Of a stretch of 6,661 bases of DNA, positions 1 to 5,941 are shown one piece after another (positions within the stretch are counted from its first letter, which is position 1; every line of letters starts with the position of its first letter). A program made the position numbers and the translations under genes. Origin of the DNA: Candidatus Magasanikiibacteriota bacterium (lineage in GTDB: Bacteria > Patescibacteriota > Patescibacteriia > Magasanikbacterales > UBA10003). The stretch covers positions 1 through 6,661 of the forward strand of contig DOQH01000010.1 in the NCBI GenBank assembly GCA_003514455.1. The letters are read 5' to 3'. The notes beneath the pieces are model-generated. The model worked only from the letters and a program-made list of their open reading frames with translations, did not search any database and was not told where the DNA came from.

Positions 1-2139
1 CTCTTGGAACAATTTTTTGCCGCTCATAAGATTGACCTGGTTAATCTTCAACAAACCGCTTTCAATGTTATCGCCGGCACCAATCGTTTTCCTGAAATGA
101 CCGCTTTGTTTGGCGCGCCAACCAAAGAAAAAGAAGAAGCCAAACCAGGCGCGGCCGCTAAACCGCGCGTTAGAAAAAATCCTGCCTTGGACTTTTTCAC
201 TTTTGATTTAACCAGTACCAAAGCGCAAAAAACACTGGATCCAATTATCGGCCGCGAAGCGGAAATCACCCGTTTGATCCAGATTCTTTGCCGCCGCTCT
301 AAAAATAATCCTGTGCTTTTGGGCGACCCGGGCGTTGGCAAAACCGCGATTGTGGAAGGATTGGCGCAAAAAATTATGGCAGGCGATGTGCCTGATCAAT
401 TGCAAGGTAAAAAAATCAGGCGGCTGGATTTGGGACTGCTGATTGCCGGCACGATTTATCGCGGCGAATTTGAAAACCGGCTGAAACAATTGCTGGATGA
501 AGTAAAATCCGACCAGGACATTATTCTTTTCATTGACGAACTGCACACTATTGTGGGAGCCGGCTCGGCATCGGGCTCAATGGACGCGGCTAATCTTTTA
601 AAACCGGCTTTGGCGCGAGGTGAAATTCGCTGCATCGGCGCCACCACTTTTGAAGAATTTAAAAAACATATTGAATCAGACGCGGCTTTGGAACGCAGAT
701 TTCAGCCGATAATCGTCAACGAACCAACCAAAGAAGAAACCGTCGCCATCCTGCACGGCATTAAAGAAAATTATGAAAAATTTCACTATTTAAAAATCAC
801 AGACGAAGCGATTCTCGCCGCCGTGGACTTGGCCGATCGTTATCGCCAGGACAAATTTTTTCCTGACAAAGCCATTGATTTGCTGGACGAAGCCGGATCG
901 GCCAAAAAATTAACCGTCAAATCCAACGGCGTTCTGCGCCAGCAAAAAACTCTGGAAAAACAATTGCGCGAAGCGGGTGAAAAAAAAGAAAAAGCTGTAT
1001 TGGAAGAAAATTTTGAAAAGGCCTTGCAATTTAAAGATGAAGAGGATTTAATCGCGCAAAAAATTGAGAACTTGAAAGAAAAAATCAACAAAAGCGACAA
1101 ACGGCCGAAAACCATTTTAGAAGCCAAAGACATTGCTAAAATCATTGCGCTCTCCACCGGCATTCCGGCGGAAGAAATAATTGATGAGGAAAAAAACAAA
1201 TTGCTAAATTTGGAAGAAGAAATAAAAAAGAAAATAATCGGCCAAGACGAAGCGGTGAAAGAAGTGGCGCAAAGTTTACGCCGAGCGCGAATGGGACTGT
1301 CGCATCCGGCGCGGCCATTGGCTTCATTTTTGTTCACCGGCCCGTCCGGCGTTGGCAAAACCGAGTTGGCCAAGGTGCTCGCGGAGTTGATTTTCAAAGA
1401 CCGCGACGCCTTTATCCGTTTGGATATGTCTGAATTTAGCGAGGGATTTCAAACCTCAAAGCTCATTGGCTCCCCTGCCGGATATGTTGGTTATAAAGAA
1501 GGAAATAAATTCACGGACAAAATCAAACACAAACCCTACTCGGTGATTTTGTTTGATGAAATTGACAAAGCGCATCCGGAGGTCTTCAATATCCTATTGC
1601 AAATTTTGGACGAAGGACATCTCACTGACGCCACCGGCAAAAAAATCAATTTTAAAAATACCATCATCGTGATGACTTCCAATTTGGGCAATGAACATTT
1701 TCGTAGCGCCGGATTTGGTTTTCAAGACGGTAAGCCTGCCGCGCAAATTGACGTTAAAAAATCCGCCTCGCTCAAAAATTCAGTTACCAAAACACTAAAA
1801 GAACATTTTCGTCCGGAATTTCTCAATCGTCTGGATTCTATTTTGATTTTCAAGCCGCTTTTGGAAAGTGACTTGGAAAAAATTGTGGAGTTGAAAATCG
1901 CCGAATTGAATGAACGGTTGGTTAAGAAAAATTTAGCCCTATTAATTTCCGGCGATGCCGCAAAAATTTTAGCCAAACAAGCCGGCGCGCGCGAAGAAGG
2001 CGCTCGCGGCATTGCCAAAATAATTCAAAAAGAAGTGGAGGAAAAATTAGCCGAATGGTTGCTGCAAAATCAATCAAAGAAAAAACAAACCATTAAAATC
2101 AACGCGAAGAAAAACACGGTGTTATTGGAATATGTTTGA
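1..2139 (+). CDS. clpC: ClpC-type AAA+ protein unfoldase, 5' end cut by the window
   Basis: Cytoplasmic ATP-driven unfoldase with two AAA+ rings, expected to thread substrates into ClpP. The frame is open to the left edge, so the start lies upstream; the TTG at position 4 has too little upstream sequence to judge. Residues are counted from position 4. D1: Walker A GDPGVGKT 107-114, pore loop IYRG 151-154 (the usual Lys before Tyr is Ile), Walker B D178-E179, sensor-1 region GATT 212-215, arginines R231-R232. A short middle domain (about 310-365) carries a UVR-like motif around [12 protein letters not shown], typical of ClpC and unlike the long coiled M-domain of ClpB. D2: Walker A GPSGVGKT 446-453, pore loop GYVGY 493-497, Walker B D518-E519, arginine finger R609, sensor 2 GAR 666-668. 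FGF at 571-573 sits where ClpC/ClpA carry the ClpP-docking tripeptide. A charged, Ala/Pro-rich linker (about 40-60) precedes D1; most of the N-domain is outside the window. It ends in TGA inside the next gene. Confidence 0.9.
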   Translation, partial: LLEQFFAAHKIDLVNLQQTAFNVIAGTNRFPEMTALFGAPTKEKEEAKPGAAAKPRVRKNPALDFFTFDLTSTKAQKTLDPIIGREAEITRLIQILCRRSKNNPVLLGDPGVGKTAIVEGLAQKIMAGDVPDQLQGKKIRRLDLGLLIAGTIYRGEFENRLKQLLDEVKSDQDIILFIDELHTIVGAGSASGSMDAANLLKPALARGEIRCIGATTFEEFKKHIESDAALERRFQPIIVNEPTKEETVAILHGIKENYEKFHYLKITDEAILAAVDLADRYRQDKFFPDKAIDLLDEAGSAKKLTVKSNGVLRQQKTLEKQLREAGEKKEKAVLEENFEKALQFKDEEDLIAQKIENLKEKINKSDKRPKTILEAKDIAKIIALSTGIPAEEIIDEEKNKLLNLEEEIKKKIIGQDEAVKEVAQSLRRARMGLSHPARPLASFLFTGPSGVGKTELAKVLAELIFKDRDAFIRLDMSEFSEGFQTSKLIGSPAGYVGYKEGNKFTDKIKHKPYSVILFDEIDKAHPEVFNILLQILDEGHLTDATGKKINFKNTIIVMTSNLGNEHFRSAGFGFQDGKPAAQIDVKKSASLKNSVTKTLKEHFRPEFLNRLDSILIFKPLLESDLEKIVELKIAELNERLVKKNLALLISGDAAKILAKQAGAREEGARGIAKIIQKEVEEKLAEWLLQNQSKKKQTIKINAKKNTVLLEYV

Positions 2140-2563
2140 AAAAGTATATCCCTATGTAACTTTTTTACTAATTTTTAGCAGTTTAGTTCAAACTCTTTAC
2201 CTAATAGGCGCGGCTAGTGGTTTGGCTATTTTAATTATTTTGACTGTTTGCAAGGTGTTTTTATCAAAAGTTACCGCGCCGGTTAAAAATGTGGTGGATA
2301 AAGCCGGCGGAATGGGCAAAGAAGCGGCGCAGTTGGCTAAAGGCGCCAAAGGTCTGAATATCTGGGCGCTGATTATTGATTATCTTTTTACGCCAATGAA
2401 CCAAGCGGAGCAAATCTTTTTAATCATTGGCTGGGCCGGATTTCCCATTGCATTGGCCGGTGGACTAGCTCTAATTTTTGGCGGCCTGGCGGGAATTATG
2501 TGCAATGCCACCTGGGTTGATTGGTGCTCATTAATACAACCGATCGTTGATATTTTTAAATAA
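2132..2563 (+). CDS. Small integral membrane protein, function unknown
   Basis: I do not recognise this 143-residue protein. It has a hydrophobic N-terminal region (about 8-45, one or two membrane helices). A Lys-rich, Gly/Ala-containing stretch follows (46-73, seven Lys), which by the positive-inside rule should be cytoplasmic. A short hydrophobic patch (75-86) and a long Gly/Ala-rich hydrophobic segment (about 94-123) come next, then a short tail with C124 and C132. The ATG overlaps the clpC stop by 8 bases, which suggests translational coupling, and the only ribosome-site-like sequence is a weak GGAA just upstream. The next gene follows after 5 bases, so the three are almost certainly co-transcribed. 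Its size and setting beside pilin-like genes would suit a small T4SS inner-membrane component of the VirB3 or VirB6 kind, but no motif supports that. The reading frame itself is convincing: tight packing and coherent membrane character. Confidence 0.8.
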   Translation: MFEKVYPYVTFLLIFSSLVQTLYLIGAASGLAILIILTVCKVFLSKVTAPVKNVVDKAGGMGKEAAQLAKGAKGLNIWALIIDYLFTPMNQAEQIFLIIGWAGFPIALAGGLALIFGGLAGIMCNATWVDWCSLIQPIVDIFK

Positions 2564-2568
2564 ATTTT

Positions 2569-3777
2569 ATGGACAAAAAACGCCTTCTTGTCATCGCTTT
2601 ATTCATCGTGGCTACCGTGGCCATTGCTTACGGCCTCTATTATGTTTTCTTAAAAAAACCTGCCGCAGCTCCGGTTACAATAAAGCCGCCAATCACAGCG
2701 CCAACAGGCGGCCTGCCTGTTGCCAAAGAAGGTGTTCCTACGCCAACTTTGCCTCCCACAGCCGTGGCATTGCCCAAAGCAGCTCCAACCGCGCAAGGTG
2801 GATTGACCCAAACCACCGCTCTTACTTCCGGTCAAGCGCGTTTTTCAACTGTTTCATCTGATGGCAAAAACGCCAATTATTACGACCCGAACTCCGGCAA
2901 ATTTTTCCGCGTTACACCTAATGGACAAGCAACACAATTATCATCGCAAACTTTTGCTGACGCGCAAAAAGTAACTTGGTCAACGCAAAACGACAAGGCC
3001 ATTATTGAATATCCTGATAATTCCAAAATCCTTTACAATTTCACCACGCAAAAACAAGCGACACTACCCAAACATTGGGAGGACTTTAGTTTTTCAGCGC
3101 AAGGAGACAAAATCGCGGCCAAAAGCATTGGTGTGTCAGTGGAAAATCGTTGGCTGGTAATATCAAATCCTGATGGCTCGGAAGCTAAAACAATTGAGGC
3201 CTTGGGTAAAAACGCCGACAAAGTGAAAGTTAGCTGGTCTCCGGACGGCGGAGTCATCGCTTTTGCAGCCATCGGCGATGCCCTTGGATTTGCGCGCAAA
3301 GAAATCATCCCATTGGGTCCCAATAATGAAAATTATAAGCCGTTAGTGGTGGAAGGAATGTCATTTGAGCCAAAATGGACACCGGACGGCGGCAAACTGA
3401 TTTATAGCACTTTCAATGCCGACAGCAATTACGCTCCGACATTATGGTTCACCGAAGCGCAAGGCGATAATATGGGAGCTAATCGCCACAAATTAAATGT
3501 TAATACTTGGGCTGACAAGTGCGCGTTTGCCGATAATGACACAGTGTATTGCGCGGTGCCTGACACATTGGAAAAAGGCGTGGGTTTTGTACCAGAACTC
3601 GCTAAGTCATCGCCGGATTCGTTGTATAAAATTGATTTGAAAACCAATTTAAAAAATATGGTTGCAGTGCCTGAAGGAAATTTGTCTATATCCAATTTGA
3701 TAATCTCGGCTGATAAATCAACTTTGTATTTCACTGATAATTTGACAGGACAATTGAAGCAGATGAAACTCAAGTAA
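2569..3777 (+). CDS. Membrane-anchored PD40/TolB-like beta-propeller protein
   Basis: This 402-residue protein starts with a basic KKR and a single membrane helix (about 5-27) that is probably an uncleaved signal anchor. A Pro/Ala/Thr-rich stalk follows (about 31-75), and the rest looks like a beta-propeller outside the membrane. Blade-like repeats of the PD40 (WD40-like) type are visible: VTWSTQND at 135, FSFSAQGD at 173, VSWSPDGG at 221, KWTPDGG at 269, CAFADND at 318 and a degenerate ISADKS near 379. The spacing of about 40-60 residues suggests roughly six blades, as in TolB-like folds. C318 and C328 are close enough to form a disulfide. Such propellers usually bind proteins or peptides and have no catalytic residues, so the substrate cannot be told. 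It starts 5 bases after the previous stop with no evident Shine-Dalgarno site. The fold class is fairly secure; a role as envelope partner of the downstream pilin-like proteins is inferred from position only. Confidence 0.85.
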   Translation: MDKKRLLVIALFIVATVAIAYGLYYVFLKKPAAAPVTIKPPITAPTGGLPVAKEGVPTPTLPPTAVALPKAAPTAQGGLTQTTALTSGQARFSTVSSDGKNANYYDPNSGKFFRVTPNGQATQLSSQTFADAQKVTWSTQNDKAIIEYPDNSKILYNFTTQKQATLPKHWEDFSFSAQGDKIAAKSIGVSVENRWLVISNPDGSEAKTIEALGKNADKVKVSWSPDGGVIAFAAIGDALGFARKEIIPLGPNNENYKPLVVEGMSFEPKWTPDGGKLIYSTFNADSNYAPTLWFTEAQGDNMGANRHKLNVNTWADKCAFADNDTVYCAVPDTLEKGVGFVPELAKSSPDSLYKIDLKTNLKNMVAVPEGNLSISNLIISADKSTLYFTDNLTGQLKQMKLK

Positions 3778-3791
3778 ATCTCCTTGAAATA

Positions 3792-3864
3792 CGGTGGTGG
3801 GCATATATCTTTTTTTTGCTGCGGACTGTCGCCGCGACTGCAAAAAAGAATATGTCCGCCCCCG
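3792..3864 (+). promoter_or_regulatory. Long imperfect hairpin upstream of the DsbA-like gene
   Basis: Arms at 3792-3819 and 3840-3864 pair over about 24 base pairs, read by hand. There is one T/C mismatch (3795/3861), an unpaired A at 3807 and a two-T bulge near 3810; T-run 3812-3817 pairs with A-run 3842-3847. Two pairs (3798/3858 and 3801/3855) are G-U, so they pair only in + strand RNA, which points to an RNA structure in the operon transcript. The 20-base apex is GC-rich and can form one of two competing small stems. The T-run lies on the 5' arm and the A-run on the 3' arm, the reverse of an intrinsic terminator. The hairpin ends 13 bases before the start codon of the DsbA-like gene, so an effect on its translation or on mRNA stability is possible but unproven. 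Confidence 0.6.
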
Positions 3865-3877
3865 AAATGAAGTATCT

Positions 3878-4534
3878 ATGGCAAAAAGAATTTTTCTTTT
3901 CCTTCTAATTTTAGGAGTTATACTTATTCTTATCACTTTTTTTAATTCCGTGCGCTCCAATTCACCTTCTTCTTATGAAAAATTAATTAAACAAACACAA
4001 ACAAAACCGGAAACAAACATTAAAACTCTCTCTGCGCCAGCCATTACCGCGGCCGATCCAATTCTCGGGCCGACAAACGCGCAAATCACTATTGTGGAAT
4101 ACGCTGATTTTCGCTGTTCGCATTGCGCCGAAGCCAATTTTGAACTAAAAAAAATAATTGCGGCTTATCCGGACAAAGTGCGCTGGGTTTGGAAAGATTT
4201 TCCTTTTTTGCCGCCGGTTAATGTTACCTGGCTCGCGCACGAATCTGCTCGTTGCGCGGAAAAACAAGGAAAATTTTGGGAATATCATGATGCGTTATTT
4301 ATGAATCAGGATAATTTAAGCCGGGAAAATCTGCTGGCCTTGGCGAAAGAATTTAAACTGGATGAAAAACTGTTTGTCCAATGTTTGGAAAGCGGCCAGA
4401 CCAAACCATTGGTGCAACGCGGTTTTGAAGAAGGCAAGACGTTAGGCGTTGACGGCGCGCCGTACTTTTTCGTGAACGGAGAAAAATGGAATGGAGAAAT
4501 AACAAAGGAGAAAATTGGAGAAATTGTAAAATGA
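3878..4534 (+). CDS. DsbA-like membrane-anchored thiol-disulfide oxidoreductase
   Basis: This 218-residue protein of the thioredoxin-fold DsbA group (Thioredoxin_4-like) likely introduces or rearranges disulfides outside the cytoplasmic membrane. It has an N-terminal signal anchor (about 5-22 after AKR), a Thr/Pro-containing linker, then the fold. It begins with the family pattern of GPTNAQITIVEYADF leading to the active site CSHC at 80-83. The cis-proline loop is GAPYFFVNG with P195. C126 and C169 are in positions that could form a second, structural disulfide. I chose the ATG at 3878 because the hydrophobic anchor follows it at once. The frame stays open upstream to a GTG at 3794, but that would add 28 polar residues encoded by the hairpin. 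The next gene starts 4 bases after the stop. Its neighbours (10 and 18 or more cysteines) are obvious candidate substrates. Whether it works as oxidase or isomerase cannot be told from the motif alone. Confidence 0.9.
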   Translation: MAKRIFLFLLILGVILILITFFNSVRSNSPSSYEKLIKQTQTKPETNIKTLSAPAITAADPILGPTNAQITIVEYADFRCSHCAEANFELKKIIAAYPDKVRWVWKDFPFLPPVNVTWLAHESARCAEKQGKFWEYHDALFMNQDNLSRENLLALAKEFKLDEKLFVQCLESGQTKPLVQRGFEEGKTLGVDGAPYFFVNGEKWNGEITKEKIGEIVK

Positions 4535-4538
4535 TTTT

Positions 4539-5927
4539 ATGAAATTTAAAAAAATAATTTTGATTACAGCGCTCTTGGGCGGGATATTTTTTAGCGCGCA
4601 GGTCAAGGCCGAAGAAATAGAAATAAATTTTACGCCAATTTTGCCAAAAGGCAAATGTCTTGGTGATAGCATGTGCTTTAATAACACATACTGTGATCTT
4701 CAATTTTTAGATCAATTTAAAAAAGCAAAATTATACATATTCTGCCCGACTGGTTCAACTTGTAACTTGGCTGATGAATTAGTACCATCCAGCTTTACTG
4801 TGCCTCTGTGCATGCCAAAATTTGAAATCGGCAAAGAGTGCAATAAAAATGAACAGTGTCTATCAAATTACTGCAGTGTTGGCCAAGGCAATGAAAAAAA
4901 ATGCATGGAGCAGGAAACCAACGCCGGTTATTTAAAATTCGCGCCAATCGCCCCGACACTGGAAATCAAAATTCCAACTCTCCAGCCCTTTACAACCGAA
5001 GGATTAGAAAAACCCGATGCCGAAGGTAACATCTATTTTCCTTTTATTGGCCAATACATTGTCGGCATTTACAAATGGATGCTCCTGGTAGCCGGCATTA
5101 TTGCAACCATCATGATCATCTTGGGCGGCTTTACTTATCTCACCTCCGGCGGCAATGCCACGCAAGCCGGCGCGGGCAAAGAAAGAATCACCAGCGCCAT
5201 TTTCGGCTTGATTCTGCTGTTGGGGTCATATATGCTTCTTTATCTCATTAATCCCGGTCTTGTGGAATTTAGAAGTTTGAAAATAAAAGTGATTGAAAGA
5301 ACACCTATTGAATCAATGGTTTTTGAAGATCATAATCCGTCCGCCGGCTCCACCAAAGGGCTGGAAGCCACCGATTACGACAAAACCTTCCAAGATTTTG
5401 CCAATTGCGCCGGCATAGATTGGAGAATTTACAAAGCCATCGCCTATAAAGAATCAGGATTAAATCCAACAGTCACAGGAGGTAAAACAGGCAAATTTAT
5501 CGGCCTTTTCCAGGTCTTTCAGCCCTATTGCAAAAACGCATTAAGCAAAGTCAAATGGGATGCTTATTGCGACTCGCCAGGCCTAACCAATCCAATGGTT
5601 AACACCGCGTATACCGCACTGTTAATAGACAAGAACGCGACAAAAATAGCAGGAACCTGCGCTAGCGCCCCAATTCAGGATAAACTGGCCATGATTTATA
5701 TCGGCCATAATTGCGGCCCAGGAGCTCTAGGCTCTCTTTTAAAAACCAGCTGTAACTTTAATAAATGGCTGGCCGCGCCGCCAAGCAATTGCAGTTTGGG
5801 AAAAATGAATTTTGCCAAATCCGTTGTCGGCGTAATGCAACAACTTGGTGTTTCCAGTATTCAAACAGCTCCTGAAAATTTTGATTTAACCAAATGTCCG
5901 TTTAACAACGGCGCAACGCCGCTCTAA
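4539..5927 (+). CDS. Cys-rich T4SS pilin-like protein fused to a lytic transglycosylase domain
   Basis: This 462-residue protein has four parts. A signal peptide (1-24) has a likely cleavage site after VKA. A domain with ten cysteines follows (40, 46, 52, 69, 75, 91, 101, 107, 112, 122); its last part, CNKNEQCLSNYC, resembles small Dickkopf-like cysteine motifs. Two membrane helices (about 177-201 and 217-237) are joined by a short Gly-rich loop with KER (214-216), as in the T4SS pilin/VirB2-TrbC-like families. The C-terminal region (about 270-440) looks like an SLT-type lytic transglycosylase: probable catalytic E305 in YKESGLNP, then GLFQVFQP (322-329) and an IGHNCGPG motif (388-395). This part holds eight more cysteines, giving 18 in the mature protein. 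With the signal cleaved and the KER loop in the cytoplasm, both cysteine-rich parts lie outside, which is self-consistent. Expected role: envelope component of a secretion or pilus machine that also cuts peptidoglycan, like VirB1. The domain calls are from motifs, without a search. Confidence 0.88.
   Translation: MKFKKIILITALLGGIFFSAQVKAEEIEINFTPILPKGKCLGDSMCFNNTYCDLQFLDQFKKAKLYIFCPTGSTCNLADELVPSSFTVPLCMPKFEIGKECNKNEQCLSNYCSVGQGNEKKCMEQETNAGYLKFAPIAPTLEIKIPTLQPFTTEGLEKPDAEGNIYFPFIGQYIVGIYKWMLLVAGIIATIMIILGGFTYLTSGGNATQAGAGKERITSAIFGLILLLGSYMLLYLINPGLVEFRSLKIKVIERTPIESMVFEDHNPSAGSTKGLEATDYDKTFQDFANCAGIDWRIYKAIAYKESGLNPTVTGGKTGKFIGLFQVFQPYCKNALSKVKWDAYCDSPGLTNPMVNTAYTALLIDKNATKIAGTCASAPIQDKLAMIYIGHNCGPGALGSLLKTSCNFNKWLAAPPSNCSLGKMNFAKSVVGVMQQLGVSSIQTAPENFDLTKCPFNNGATPL
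4548..4747 (+). repeat. Direct repeat, copy 1 (5' block of the first paralogue)
   Basis: This 200-base block recurs at 5960-6159, offset exactly 1412 bases. I count 13 mismatches and no gap by hand. It includes two perfectly identical runs, of 52 bases (4548-4599) and 57 bases (4691-4747). It encodes the end of the signal peptide and the first four cysteines. Similarity continues downstream at the protein level, but DNA identity falls sharply after about 4747. Confidence 0.9.
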
Positions 5928-5941
5928 ATACGGTCTAATCC

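Noticed and set aside
1..2139. ClpB disaggregase in place of ClpC
   Set aside because: The region between the two AAA+ domains is too short for the ClpB coiled M-domain, contains a UVR-like motif, and D2 has an FGF ClpP-loop-like tripeptide.
3784..3809. Possible promoter, TTGAAA at 3784 with TATATC at 3804
   Set aside because: The spacing is only 14 bases and the second box lies within the hairpin arm; too weak to call.
3792..3864. Intrinsic transcription terminator
   Set aside because: The T-run lies in the 5' arm and the A-run in the 3' arm. No T-run follows the stem on either strand, so the terminator layout is absent.
3794..3877. Upstream GTG start extending the DsbA-like protein by 28 residues
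   Set aside because: The extension is encoded entirely by the hairpin region, is polar and would bury the signal anchor; the ATG at 3878 directly precedes the hydrophobic segment.
2137..4534. TGA read as glycine (code 25 of Absconditabacteria/Gracilibacteria)
   Set aside because: The two TGA stops fall at natural protein ends, readthrough would soon hit another stop, and no gene uses TGA internally.
4353..4703. Antisense open frames over genes 4 and 5, with a similar one at 5924-6115
   Set aside because: They are on the opposite strand of clearly coding sequence and resemble each other only because the genes beneath them are duplicated.
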